64,000 nt of DNA from Oscillatoriophycideae cyanobacterium NC_groundwater_1537_Pr4_S-0.65um_50_18 (GCA_016208305.1 JACQYI010000078.1:186001-250000); one strand, 5' to 3'; counted from the first letter of the stretch, positions 17,423 through 27,135 are shown. Program-made: numbers and translations. Notes: a model not told the origin generated them from the letters alone.

Positions 17423-18292
17423 TTAGGCTTTCATCCACGTTAGACATTGCTGCATCTGCTGATGCATGGTGTCGCGATCGGCGTGATAGCGGCGGCCATG
17501 TCCGGGCAGCACCCATTCAAACGAATAATCGGCGAGTTTTCTCATAGACTTCTCCAATTCCGTCCAGGAATACCAGCAGGCATTGCGGAAAGCATGGAGA
17601 TGCTGGAGGCTATCTGACCAGGCCAGATGGTCGCCTGTAAACAAAAAGGTGTTGTTGTAGAGCAGAACGGTATGGCCTTTCGTATGACCGGGCACCGGAA
17701 TAATCAGTAAATCAGGGGCAAGCTGGACAGCATCAGAGCCAGAAAGCTGAATTTCGATGCGGCTGGTGTCCTTGCTGATGTCGTCTTGGTGAAGGATGCG
17801 ATCGCAACCAAAATGCTCCCGAAACTTTTGATGGTCTGCAACATCATCGCGATGGGTGAGATATAGATAACGAATGCCTCCTAGCGCCTCTAGCCGTTTG
17901 ACTAGGGGAGGGACAAACCGGGGAGAATCGACCAAAATATTTCCCCCTTCCCGCAGAATCAGATAGCTGGCTGCGCCAAATGAAGCCTCAGCATGATAGC
18001 CACAGTGGTAAACATTGTGGTCTACCAGCAGGGGAAAGCTCGCCTGTGCAGCTTGAATATCGGTCGGCTTTGCCAGTGTGCCAATGGAGGCCGTAGGGCA
18101 AGACAAGAGCGCCTGAAGCGCCTGGAGGCGATCGCTAGCGTGTGTCGGCTGATGGTAGACTGCGGACTGATCGCCAATGTCGTGAAAGACTTCGGGAGCC
18201 ATCCAGCGGCAGGTGTCGCAGTCAATACAGGTGCGATCGACATAGAAATCGCCTTCAACATTTTCTGGGCGGCGTTGGTTGAGGTGTGCCAT
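17423..18292 (-). CDS. Ferredoxin-metallo-beta-lactamase fusion protein
   Basis: A 289-residue protein in two parts. Residues about 1-75 are a 4Fe-4S ferredoxin-like domain (CIDCDTCRWMAPEVF, and a fourth Cys in LLSCPTASIG). Residues about 90-289 are a metallo-beta-lactamase fold hydrolase with VPGHTKGHT, FTGDHLAW and VLPGHG. The first metal motif is THRDDVADH, so the second His of the usual HxHxDH is an Asp; I recall this variant being kept in cyanobacterial and plant relatives. The fusion suggests redox chemistry or Fe-S control of a hydrolase; the substrate is unknown. It follows the PD-(D/E)XK gene on the same strand, 38 bases downstream, so the two are probably co-transcribed. Confidence 0.9.
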   Translation of the reverse strand: MAHLNQRRPENVEGDFYVDRTCIDCDTCRWMAPEVFHDIGDQSAVYHQPTHASDRLQALQALLSCPTASIGTLAKPTDIQAAQASFPLLVDHNVYHCGYHAEASFGAASYLILREGGNILVDSPRFVPPLVKRLEALGGIRYLYLTHRDDVADHQKFREHFGCDRILHQDDISKDTSRIEIQLSGSDAVQLAPDLLIIPVPGHTKGHTVLLYNNTFLFTGDHLAWSDSLQHLHAFRNACWYSWTELEKSMRKLADYSFEWVLPGHGRRYHADRDTMHQQMQQCLTWMKA

Positions 18293-18330
18293 TTCAATTG
18301 TTTGTCGGGCGGAGTATGGACAGTTGGCGG

Positions 18331-19179
18331 TTAGAGCGCAACTTCTGCAATCTCTTCTAGCGTAACAATTGGCTCTTCGGGTTGGCGTAGCCCCCGTTGG
18401 CAGCGAAACGCGAAGGCGCAGCTCTCACAGGTTTTTAAGGAAAGAGTTTGCGGAAAAGGTTGATGATGGGTCTGATACTGCTGTAGATTCTCCCGAAACT
18501 GATGCAGCAGGCGGGTCAAATCTTGATGGGTTTGCTGATGCTGAGCTTCGCTGTAGGCAAACTTAAAGCACTCTGGTTTTGGAGTAGGGCGAGCCGAATC
18601 AAGAGGAGCCGCATGAGCGGGGGGCTGCACAAACCAGTAGGTCATAGAAATTTGATCGGGTGCGTAGGGGCTGGTTTCTGCTAGCACAAAGGGATAGAGG
18701 CGGGTCTGCCAGTTTTGCTCAAGCCACTTCGGATTCTGAGGACGCGGATAGGTCTTCCAATCGAGAATTTGAGCCTGTTGCGGGTCGAGGATGAGCAGAT
18801 CGTAGATGACGGTAAAGAGATAGCCCTGAAACTGAAGCGATCGCGCATGTTCGCTCTGTCGCGAGATCTGAGCAGCTGTGCCCGACGCGCTGGTGTCAAA
18901 GGCAGGCTGTTCTGGCGCAAACAGTTCTGGCACCGCTTGCGTAAAAGCATGAACTGACTGAGTCACTTGCCAATCTTCAGAAAACTGCTCTGGCTCTGTG
19001 GCGTTAGGTCTTAGCCCCAACTCTCTCTGCTGCATGAGCAAATGGAAGCGATCGCCCCAATTAATTCGCTCTTGCTGCTCAGGCGCGATCGGCACATTGA
19101 GCTGATCTAGATAGGTGTGCTGAAATTTGCGCGGGCATAAGCTCAGCAGGTTAAGCAATCCTTGAGAGAGATGAAGCAT
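18331..19179 (-). CDS. PD-(D/E)XK nuclease family protein with Fe-S cysteines
   Basis: A 282-residue RecB/AddB/Cas4-like nuclease domain standing alone. Motifs in order are the first cysteine in LCPRKF (C15), His in WGDRFHLLM, the metal-binding Asp in VIYDLLIL, the DWK catalytic triad residue set in ILDWKTY, and QTRLYPF (motif IV). At the C terminus, CESCAFAFRC gives the CxxCxxxxxC that with C15 forms an AddB/Cas4-type 4Fe-4S cluster. No helicase domain and no cas genes are nearby, so it is a DNA-processing enzyme of unknown pathway. It is likely in an operon with the ferredoxin-MBL gene. Confidence 0.88.
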   Translation of the reverse strand: MLHLSQGLLNLLSLCPRKFQHTYLDQLNVPIAPEQQERINWGDRFHLLMQQRELGLRPNATEPEQFSEDWQVTQSVHAFTQAVPELFAPEQPAFDTSASGTAAQISRQSEHARSLQFQGYLFTVIYDLLILDPQQAQILDWKTYPRPQNPKWLEQNWQTRLYPFVLAETSPYAPDQISMTYWFVQPPAHAAPLDSARPTPKPECFKFAYSEAQHQQTHQDLTRLLHQFRENLQQYQTHHQPFPQTLSLKTCESCAFAFRCQRGLRQPEEPIVTLEEIAEVAL

Positions 19180-19269
19180 GAGATACGGCTGGCCTTGCAG
19201 GATAATGAGCCAATAGAGGGGGTGCGGTAGAGGGAGTACTGATGGCAGAGCGCTCTGCGCTTCAATTTA

Positions 19270-19341
19270 ACCGATTCATTTTGAAAACCTCGCAGCGTGA
19301 AACCTTCAAAATAAATTTCATAGCCAGATTGAGCAATGCCA
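19270..19341 (-). repeat. Dispersed palindromic repeat, copy 2
   Basis: Reading the minus strand it begins GGCATTGCTcAATctGGC and contains AAATTTATTTTGAagGT and an ACGCTG loop, matching copy 1 at 10241-10316. Its hairpin arms are ATTTATTTTGAA and TTCAAAATGAAT with one mismatch. It starts directly after the stop codon of the histidine kinase gene (19342), so the transcript would end in it. Confidence 0.6.
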
Positions 19342-22300
19342 TTAGGGATTAGGTCGGGATTGGGCAAACTGCGTGAGCTTGATCAGCGGCTCTAGCTGAA
19401 ACTCGCTAACGAGATGGGCGATCGCTTGCTTCAAGTCGTCATAAGCCTCTGGGACTTCTTCAAGCAACTGTGCGATCGTTTGTTCGTTGGCGCTGCGGGC
19501 AGCTAGGTTGAGCTGACACACCCAGTCAGACGGCATCACAGAGAGTAAGTGGAGATGTTGGAGAACCTCTATATAGTCTGTCGAATCGGACATCAAATTT
19601 GGGGCTGAAACGCTCTTGCTCGGAGCGTAGGCATTGGAGTCTTCAGGGATATACTCAACGCCTAAGTGATGCCGCATCGTTTCCATAAAAACCTCTTCTG
19701 AGCAGGGCTTACCGACAAAGCCATCACAGCCTGCGTTCATGATTTGCTGCTGTTCTTCCTCAAAAACTGTGGCGGTGATAGCAATGATTTTGGTGGGGTG
19801 GGCAAAAGGCTGCTCAAGTTCTTGGGCGCGAATCTGGCGAGTTGCTTCCAAGCCATCCATGATCGGCATGCGAACATCCATCCAGATCAAATGAGGGGCA
19901 TAGGTTTGCCAGAGGGCGATCGCCGTTGCGCCATCGTCGGCTGTCTGTACCTCAAATCCGGCTGTTATCAGCCAGTGCATCATGAGCTGCGCATTGGCTT
20001 CAGTATCATCTACGACTAGGATGCGGCAGGGGGGTTGGTGTGGTGCTAGCTTTACCCCTTGCGTAGGGACGGCAAAGCTAGCATTGGGTAGGGAAGTCGC
20101 AGGCACACAAGGTAGGGTAAATTGAAAGGCTGTACCTTTGCCTAAGCTGCTACTGACAAAAATCTCGCCCCCCATCAAGTTGAGAAAGTGCCGACATAGG
20201 GTTAGCCCTAACCCAGTTCCTTGTTTAGAATTAACGCCTGCTTGGGCTTGCACAAAGGCATCAAAAAGCCCATCAAGTTCATGAGGGGCAATGCCAGATC
20301 CGGTGTCTTCGATCGTGAAAAGCAGGATCTCCTGCACGTTTTGATGAGAGTCCCAACGGATAGAGTGGCGATAGGGTCGCTCCCAAATCTTGTCTGTGGA
20401 ACGCTGAGCCGCCTGCAACTCGGTTTTCTGCACCCTACGAACCTGAAGCCTGATAAATCCACGCTCGGTAAATTTGATTGCATTTGCCAGGAGGTTGGTA
20501 AGAACCTGACGCAGTTTGCGATCGTCTGCTTGAATAAATTGAGGAACGTTGTGATGACGATCGCAGGAAAGCTGAATGTCTTTGAGTTGGGCACGCAGAC
20601 TAAACATTTCCTCAATATCTCTGAGCAGAGCATACAGGTCAAAGGAGTTTTCTTGCAGTGAGGTGCGCCCCGCCTCAATTTTGGCAATGGATAAGACATC
20701 GTTAATCAGCTGCAACAGATATTCGCCATTGCGGTTAATAGTTTGAAGCTGCTTGTGCTGTTGCGAAGTGAGGCGATCGCGCGTCATGAGCTGAGAGAAG
20801 CCAATAATGGCATTGAGCGGAGTCCGCAACTCGTGGCTCATGTTAGCGAGAAAAATGCTCTTGGCTTTATTGGCCGCTTCAGCGTCTTCTTTGGCTTGAC
20901 GCAATTCTGCTTCTGCCTGCTTGCGATCGTGAATATCTCGCCCGACCGACTGAATGGCCACTAGATTGCCATACTCATCAAAAAATCCGCGATTAATCCA
21001 CTGTGTCCAGCGGTTGCCCAAGGGGGTAACGCCTCGGTTTTCGACCGTGACCACCGGATTTTCTGGGCTAATTTGCTCAAAGCTCTCAGCAACGTAGCTG
21101 CGATCGGCTTCATAGATAGCAAAACCGTAATAAACCTGATGGAGCGCTTCGCGGTTTAGCCCAAATCGACGGCAGTAGGCTTCATTGGCATAGGTGATAA
21201 TGCCATCATGGTCTAATCTGACAATAAACTCAGTTTGGTCTTCTAAAATGGCGCGGTAGCGAGCTTCGCTATGCTGTAGCGCTTCAGTGCGTGCTCTGAC
21301 CTGTTCTGCCAGCGTGTAGTTATAGTCAGACAAAAGCTGCTCAATCTGCTTGCGATCGCTAATCTCGATCGCCACCCCATCCCAATACACACTGCCGTTG
21401 GGCTGTACATCCGGCGCAGCAAAGTTTTGAATCCATTTCACTTGCCCCGATGGAGTGGTAATGCGGTAGTCAATTGACCAAGACTGAAGGGTTTGTATGG
21501 CGATCGGGGTCATCATCTGCATCAGGCTCAGATCTTCAGCATGAATCAGATTCCACAGCAGGTCAGAATTTTGCATGATCGCAGCGGCCTCTATCTCGTA
21601 GATTTCTCGGCAGCGCGGGCTAATGTAGGTAAATTGATCGGTGCCATCAGGGTGCATGATATAGCGATAGATCACGCCTGGGACATTTTCGGCTAGCCGT
21701 CGGAATCGAGCCTCGCTGTCGCGCAAGGCGGCCTCAGACTGCTTGCGATCGGTAATATCCAGCAAAACGCCGACCATCCGCACCGCTTCACCCGCTTGAT
21801 TGTAAATGCCGCGCCCCTGCCCCAAAAGCCAATGCAGGCTGCCATCTGGCCAGAGAATGCGATATTCTTTTCGATAATCTGTATGCCCTTCTAAAGCCGC
21901 TTTAATTGCTTGCTCAACCTGGGGTAAATCTTCTGGATGAACGCGATCGCGCCATCGTTCATGCTGTGGCGCAAAGCTACCTGGCTTGTATCCCAATACA
22001 GTGAACGTATTATCGTTCCAAGCCGTTTCTCCCCCTGTCTCAATCTCCCAATCCCAGCTCGCAATCTGACCAAACTCTAAGGCAAGCCGCAACTGTTCTT
22101 CGCTGCGCTGAATAGCCACCTCAGCGCGCTGGCGTTCTCGCTGGGCTGCTTGACGCTCGCTAATGTCTTGAAACACCGAAATGGCGTAGATCACATGGCC
22201 TGAATGGTCAAACACAGGAGCCGCTTGCACCTCTAGGGGAATCACCTTATCCGGTCGCACTACCTCTATCAATTGGTTGGTGACAAATTCGCCCTGGAGC

Positions 22301-23868
22301 GCTCGAACCACAGCTAACTGATCAGAAGGGTAAAGATCTTGCGTCCCAGTCTGATAGATCTGGTAGATCTCAGGAAATTCTGTATGGCTAGCATCTGGAG
22401 TAATGCCCTGCGGAAAAATTTCTTGCCCTGCCGGATTCATATAGGTGAGCCTTCCGGTAACATCGAGCGTCGCCACCCCAATCGGTAGACTCTCCAGTAG
22501 CTGGGTAATTTTTTGCTCACTCTGCTCAAAGGCAGTAAGAAATGTCTTGAGCTGAATTGTCATCTGGTTAAACGATCGCGCTAGATCGCCCACCTCATCG
22601 GCGCGATCGATCTCGACCGTTTGATTAAAATCTCCCTTTGCCATGCCTTGAGCTGCCCGCGTTAGCCGTAGCAAAGGAGCCGTTATCCACTGTGCCGTTA
22701 AAATGCCTACACCAGTAGACAAGAGTAGAGCGGCACCACACAGCATCCAGGTGTGGCGCATGTTCTCATGAATCTGTGCCATGAAATCTGCTTCTGGCAC
22801 AACCACGACAATCAGCCAATCTGGGTGGTTGAACGAGGCGTTAGTTAGGCTGGACGTGATAGTAAAATTAGGCTCGGCAAAGGGCAGAATGGCGGTAAAG
22901 TAGCGTTTTTCTGCCGCTTGAAAGCTAAAGTGCAATCGGTGATCAGTTGTGCCCAATAGATTATGTTGCTGAATATAGCGAGCTGTGGCCTGAATGGCTG
23001 GAATCTGACTATCGATCGCTTTTCGCCGCTGAACAGATTGCTGTGGTGCTGCCCAAAAAACTGATTCTTGACTAGAGCTAGCCACCAGATCGCCCGATCG
23101 CTCCATGATAAAAACTTGCCCCGATGGCGAAACCTGGGTTTGCTCCAGAAATTTCTGGACGCTTTGGAACGACAAGTCGGCTGCGCTAACTCCTAGAAGC
23201 TTGCCTGAGGCATCATAAATGGGCTGACTGGCAGAGAAATATAAGTTACCCGTGGCGTAGCCCGAATACAGTCCTGTCCAGGTAAACTTGCCCGCCCGAA
23301 CTGCGGACTGATACCAAGGACGCTGGCGCGAGTCATAAGGCCCTGGCTTGATTTTGACTGGCCGTTCAGGAGCAAGGCGATGGCCTTGAGCATCGCTAGC
23401 ATGATACGTCAGATTGAATTGCGTCTGCTGATTAGCTGCAACCCGTTGCAATGTGCCAGTGTCACGCGAAACCCCGGCATAAGCCCCATCTCGTTCGGAG
23501 CCGAGCGATATCCAAGATAGGTTGCCAAAGCGACGTAGCTGCTGCCAAAGGAAGCGATCGCGCTGAGGGTCAGATCGATCTAAATCCACCGTCAGATCAC
23601 CCCGCTCGATCGCATCTAGCGTCAGTTGATTCACCAAATAGGGGGTTTCTAGATAGGTCGTCAGGGTTTGATCAACGCGCTCGCCCACTTCTTCCATCAG
23701 TTGAGCTGCAAGCTGATTCACGGCTTTATGGCCATTGCGGTAAGACACATATCCAGTTAGCCCTACGGCTCCCACAGTTTGCAAGACAAATGGCACAATC
23801 AGGACAAATCTGAAAGAGAGGATTTTCGCTGTTTGAGGCAGCCCACGCTTAAAAATGGACAATCGCAT
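19342..23868 (-). CDS. Hybrid sensor histidine kinase, dCache-HAMP-PASx4-HK-REC
   Basis: A 1,508-residue membrane sensor kinase. Residues 19-43 form TM1, about 45-365 a periplasmic double-Cache ligand domain, and 372-395 TM2. HAMP is about 395-450. Four PAS/PAC units follow (about 455-570, 595-710, 720-840, 870-985). HisKA has the phospho-acceptor H1012 in NMSHELRTP, and HATPase_c has NLLANAIKF, DTGSGI and GTGLGL (about 1115-1255). A receiver domain has D1331 in WMDVRMP and K1387. The last 80 residues are helical and could be a docking or Hpt-like tail, although no clear Hpt His motif is seen. The ligand is unknown. A diguanylate cyclase gene lies 430 bp upstream on the same strand, a plausible partner. 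Confidence 0.96.
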   Translation of the reverse strand: MRLSIFKRGLPQTAKILSFRFVLIVPFVLQTVGAVGLTGYVSYRNGHKAVNQLAAQLMEEVGERVDQTLTTYLETPYLVNQLTLDAIERGDLTVDLDRSDPQRDRFLWQQLRRFGNLSWISLGSERDGAYAGVSRDTGTLQRVAANQQTQFNLTYHASDAQGHRLAPERPVKIKPGPYDSRQRPWYQSAVRAGKFTWTGLYSGYATGNLYFSASQPIYDASGKLLGVSAADLSFQSVQKFLEQTQVSPSGQVFIMERSGDLVASSSQESVFWAAPQQSVQRRKAIDSQIPAIQATARYIQQHNLLGTTDHRLHFSFQAAEKRYFTAILPFAEPNFTITSSLTNASFNHPDWLIVVVVPEADFMAQIHENMRHTWMLCGAALLLSTGVGILTAQWITAPLLRLTRAAQGMAKGDFNQTVEIDRADEVGDLARSFNQMTIQLKTFLTAFEQSEQKITQLLESLPIGVATLDVTGRLTYMNPAGQEIFPQGITPDASHTEFPEIYQIYQTGTQDLYPSDQLAVVRALQGEFVTNQLIEVVRPDKVIPLEVQAAPVFDHSGHVIYAISVFQDISERQAAQRERQRAEVAIQRSEEQLRLALEFGQIASWDWEIETGGETAWNDNTFTVLGYKPGSFAPQHERWRDRVHPEDLPQVEQAIKAALEGHTDYRKEYRILWPDGSLHWLLGQGRGIYNQAGEAVRMVGVLLDITDRKQSEAALRDSEARFRRLAENVPGVIYRYIMHPDGTDQFTYISPRCREIYEIEAAAIMQNSDLLWNLIHAEDLSLMQMMTPIAIQTLQSWSIDYRITTPSGQVKWIQNFAAPDVQPNGSVYWDGVAIEISDRKQIEQLLSDYNYTLAEQVRARTEALQHSEARYRAILEDQTEFIVRLDHDGIITYANEAYCRRFGLNREALHQVYYGFAIYEADRSYVAESFEQISPENPVVTVENRGVTPLGNRWTQWINRGFFDEYGNLVAIQSVGRDIHDRKQAEAELRQAKEDAEAANKAKSIFLANMSHELRTPLNAIIGFSQLMTRDRLTSQQHKQLQTINRNGEYLLQLINDVLSIAKIEAGRTSLQENSFDLYALLRDIEEMFSLRAQLKDIQLSCDRHHNVPQFIQADDRKLRQVLTNLLANAIKFTERGFIRLQVRRVQKTELQAAQRSTDKIWERPYRHSIRWDSHQNVQEILLFTIEDTGSGIAPHELDGLFDAFVQAQAGVNSKQGTGLGLTLCRHFLNLMGGEIFVSSSLGKGTAFQFTLPCVPATSLPNASFAVPTQGVKLAPHQPPCRILVVDDTEANAQLMMHWLITAGFEVQTADDGATAIALWQTYAPHLIWMDVRMPIMDGLEATRQIRAQELEQPFAHPTKIIAITATVFEEEQQQIMNAGCDGFVGKPCSEEVFMETMRHHLGVEYIPEDSNAYAPSKSVSAPNLMSDSTDYIEVLQHLHLLSVMPSDWVCQLNLAARSANEQTIAQLLEEVPEAYDDLKQAIAHLVSEFQLEPLIKLTQFAQSRPNP

Positions 23869-24301
23869 AGCCTGAAGGAATGGGAGAAATCAACCTAATC
23901 GGAGAGCCAGGGAAGTCGATGGTGTCAGGGCAAAGGAGCCTACGGCTTCTGATGATCCTTAAGAATGCATTTCAGTGAATGAGCTTGTCGTGTGAGTCTC
24001 TTGCTTCTTCGGTGGAAGAGTTCTGACCCACGCATACGAACCAGATGCTTGCACAACAACCTGATAGATCTGCGCATAGGATGCACTCTATCCCGTTCAC
24101 TAACGTGCGCCATCTATCGTAAAGCTAGCAAAAGAATTGTTTTTCTTAGGGTACCTGTAATATAGCTGTCACCCTACAAAGGGAACGACATTTGTGAGTG
24201 TCCTTCCAAAATCTTGCTGGCTTAACATTCTATCTGGTTAGCAGTTTGCTTTAGGTTCTGTTGAATGGTTCTACCAACTGCGCTATTGGATAATAGCTGC
24301 G
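23869..24301. other. Gap between kinase and cyclase genes
   Basis: No gene is visible in these 433 bases. They probably contain the kinase promoter and the end of the cyclase transcript. I see no convincing terminator. Confidence 0.4.
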
Positions 24302-25375
24302 TTACCGAATAGATTGTGAAATCTCTTCGGCATGCTCCAGGCTAGAGGCGGTGTTGTGGGTTGTGCCATTGGCAGCTACTTGTGAATAGTCTGTTGTAAT
24401 GATGCGATCGCGTCCTTCAAACTTGGCTTGATAGAGCGCAGCATCGGCAGCCGCAATCAAATGCTTCACAGCTAGACCTGCACTTGGCATGAGTGTAGCT
24501 ATGCCAAAACTCAGGGTAACGCAGGAGCTGACGGGCGAACCTATATGGCTAATTTGTAACTGTTGAATACTGGACTGAATTTCTTGGGCAACCTGAAGCG
24601 CGCCCAAAGCCGGGGTGTTGGGTAAAATTACAACCATCTCTTCACCCCCATAGCGAGCCGGAAGATCGGCTGTGCGTTTGGCAGTTGCCTTCAGGACAGC
24701 AGCAATGCTTTGTAAACAAGCATCACCTTTGAGGTGTCCATAGGCGTCGTTGTATTGCTTGAAAAAGTCGATATCACAAAAAATCAGCGAGAGTGGCTGC
24801 TGCTCGCGCATCATCCGTTTCCATTCGTAACCCAAATACTCATCAAAGCGACGCCGATTAGCCAAATGCGTCAATTCATCTGTATTGACGAGATGTAGAA
24901 GTTTTTGATTGGCAATTTGTAACGCCTCTTCCACCATTTGGCGATCGCGTACCTGCTTCTGAAGAATCTCGTTTTGCGCCTGAAGCTGTTTTTGTAACCG
25001 ACATAGAGTTAAGTGGGTGGTGACTCGAGCCAGCACCTCTGCCATTTGAAAAGGCTTCGTAATATAGTCAATGCCCCCTGCACCAAAGGCCATCACTTTA
25101 TCGATGACTCCATCTAAAGCGCTGAGAAAAATAACTGGAATATCGCGGGTTTGAGGCATCGCCTTTAACTGCCGACATACTTCGTAGCCATCCATATCCT
25201 GCATACAGATGTCCATTAAGATCAGCTCTGGAGGAAGCGTTGCAGCGGCCATCAGCGCCATACGTCCATTGATTACGGTACGCACATCATAGTTTTGCCG
25301 CGACAGGATTCCAGCCAGAAGGCGAAGGTTATCTGGTGTGTCATCCACAATCAGGATATTGCCCATGGAAAGCAT
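24302..25375 (-). CDS. REC-GGDEF diguanylate cyclase (PleD-like response regulator)
   Basis: A 357-residue cytoplasmic response regulator that makes cyclic di-GMP from two GTP. The receiver domain is about residues 5-122, with the phospho-acceptor Asp in LILMDICMQDMDG and Lys in YITKPF. A coiled-coil linker lies at about 130-170. The GGDEF domain follows, with the active site YGGEEMVVILP and an RTAD inhibitory I-site five residues before it, so product inhibition is likely. ATG codons at 25375 and 25366 are alternatives. It lies upstream of the large hybrid kinase on the same strand, which may phosphorylate it. Confidence 0.95.
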   Translation of the reverse strand: MLSMGNILIVDDTPDNLRLLAGILSRQNYDVRTVINGRMALMAAATLPPELILMDICMQDMDGYEVCRQLKAMPQTRDIPVIFLSALDGVIDKVMAFGAGGIDYITKPFQMAEVLARVTTHLTLCRLQKQLQAQNEILQKQVRDRQMVEEALQIANQKLLHLVNTDELTHLANRRRFDEYLGYEWKRMMREQQPLSLIFCDIDFFKQYNDAYGHLKGDACLQSIAAVLKATAKRTADLPARYGGEEMVVILPNTPALGALQVAQEIQSSIQQLQISHIGSPVSSCVTLSFGIATLMPSAGLAVKHLIAAADAALYQAKFEGRDRIITTDYSQVAANGTTHNTASSLEHAEEISQSIR

Positions 25376-25798
25376 GTACGTATTCCTCGGAGATTAGGAG
25401 AGGTGAAGCGCAGGATTAAGTATTTTGCTTAATTTGCCTCAGGCTCATGTAAACAGGATCAGGAATTTCACTTAATACCTCCGTAAATTCCAGCAATCTA
25501 CGGATTTTCTACATAAAGTTGGGATATTGCAGGCTGGTTTAGCCTCAATCGCTAAATGTTTAGAAAGCTAAATATCAGAAGGCTAAATATGAGCGGTTTG
25601 GCTCAGGGCAAAATACTGCATCGGTAGGATTTTGCCGCGTTCATGAAGACTGGGTGAACTAGCGATCGCATTCCCCCTAAGCTGCGTCAATTAGCCAATA
25701 GCCTCAAAGCTGAGCATTAGGCTGAGCATTAGAATGGGAGCAGTTTGGGGCAGCTTCCCCATCCAAAATCGCAAATCCAAACCGAGTACGAGAGATCC
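25376..25798. other. Divergent intergenic region, no gene recognised
   Basis: About 420 bases between the cyclase (-) and the P-loop ATPase (+), presumably holding both promoters. Short repeats are visible (GCTAAAT-type units near 25550-25590, and a duplicated CTGAGCATTAG near 25710-25735). No tRNA or strong hairpin is seen. Confidence 0.4.
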
Positions 25799-27103
25799 AT
25801 GAGTCTTGATCTAACCCGATTTGCCAAGGCTTGTAATCCCAGCCGAACGCTGATGGTAGGAAATGCGGAAGATCAGCCGTACTATATTGATTTTGCCTCG
25901 GTTCGAGGGGGCAAGATCATTGAAGCGCTGGAACGAACGATCGCCCGCCTTTCGCCCAATGAACCAACCTGCCAACTCTTTACCGGGCATATCGGCTGCG
26001 GTAAATCGACTGAGCTGTATCGACTTAAGGCTGACCTGGAGCAGCAGAATTTTTACGTTGTCTACTTTGAGGCCGATCAAGACCTAGAGGTCGATGATGT
26101 GGATGTCACCGATATTTTGCTGGCGATCGCCCGTCAAGTCAGCGAGGGGTTAGAGAAAATCGGTATTCGCCTCAAGCCCAGCTACTTTGAGCGGATGTTT
26201 GCCGAAATGGGCGCAATTTTAAAAACACCCATTGAGCTGTCGGGCGAAGCTGAGTTTTCGATCGGCATTGGCAAAGTCATCGCCAGAACCAAAAGTAGTC
26301 CTCAGTTTCGCAGTCAGTTACGGCAATATTTAGAAACCCGCACAGGCAGCATTTTAGAATCGCTCAATCAAGAATTGCTCGATAAAGCGATCGCCGAGCT
26401 ACAGCGACGGCAAAAGCGAGGATTGGTGGTGATTGTCGATAACCTCGATCGGGTCGAGAATCGTCTCAACGGCTCTGGACGGTTGCAGCCTGAGTATTTG
26501 TTTATCGATCGGGGCATGCAGCTTCGTGAACTTAACTGCCATGTGGTTTACACGGTGCCGCTAGCGCTGATGTTTTCTAGCGAAGGCGAAGCTTTAAAGA
26601 ACCGCTTGGGTGGCGGCGTTGCGCCCAAGGTTTTACCGATGGTGCCCGTTTTACAAGAAGATGGGACGGTCAATTTAGAAGGCATGGCTCTTTTGCAGCA
26701 AATGGTGCTGGCGCGCGCCTTTCCGGAAACCCACTTTTCTCAGCGGATCGATCGCCTCTCTGAACTCTTTGATCACCCCACCTCACTCGATCGCCTCTGC
26801 CAATTTAGCGGCGGCCACATGCGCAATCTGCTAGGGCTACTGTTCGGCTGTCTTCAGCAGCAAGATCCGCCCTTTTCCCTAGCCTGCTTAGAGGCCGTCA
26901 TTCGCACATACAAAGATGACTTAGCGCTGACCGTCAAAGATGAACAATGGCCGTTGCTTAAAGAAGTGGCTCAGAAAAAGACAATTGGCAATGAACCCAA
27001 ATATCAGCACCTCCTAGCCAGCCTTTATGTTTTTGAATATCGCGGGCAAACGGGGCGATGGTTTGACCTCAATCCAGCCCTCAAAGAAATCATCAAAGTC
27101 TAG
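25799..27103 (+). CDS. P-loop AAA/STAND-like ATPase, function unknown
   Basis: A 434-residue cytoplasmic protein from the ATG at 25799, which has GAGAG just upstream; the frame opens earlier at 25745. Walker A is FTGHIGCGKSTEL (about residues 61-73), and Walker B is GLVVIVDNLDR (about 211-221), with a downstream sensor-like VVYTVPLAL. The C-terminal part (about 330-434) looks like a winged-helix/lid region, with HLLASLYVFEYRG near the end. It resembles stand-alone ATPases of the KAP/AAA_16 type. It has no partner nuclease, toxin or sensor gene next to it, so a defence role cannot be claimed. Confidence 0.8.
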   Translation: MSLDLTRFAKACNPSRTLMVGNAEDQPYYIDFASVRGGKIIEALERTIARLSPNEPTCQLFTGHIGCGKSTELYRLKADLEQQNFYVVYFEADQDLEVDDVDVTDILLAIARQVSEGLEKIGIRLKPSYFERMFAEMGAILKTPIELSGEAEFSIGIGKVIARTKSSPQFRSQLRQYLETRTGSILESLNQELLDKAIAELQRRQKRGLVVIVDNLDRVENRLNGSGRLQPEYLFIDRGMQLRELNCHVVYTVPLALMFSSEGEALKNRLGGGVAPKVLPMVPVLQEDGTVNLEGMALLQQMVLARAFPETHFSQRIDRLSELFDHPTSLDRLCQFSGGHMRNLLGLLFGCLQQQDPPFSLACLEAVIRTYKDDLALTVKDEQWPLLKEVAQKKTIGNEPKYQHLLASLYVFEYRGQTGRWFDLNPALKEIIKV

Positions 27104-27135
27104 AGCGCGGCACTAGATTTCACAGAGCCTTAGCT

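Noticed and set aside
18331-19179. Cas4
   Set aside because: The Fe-S nuclease motifs are similar, but there is no CRISPR array or other cas gene in the window; kept as a general PD-(D/E)XK protein.
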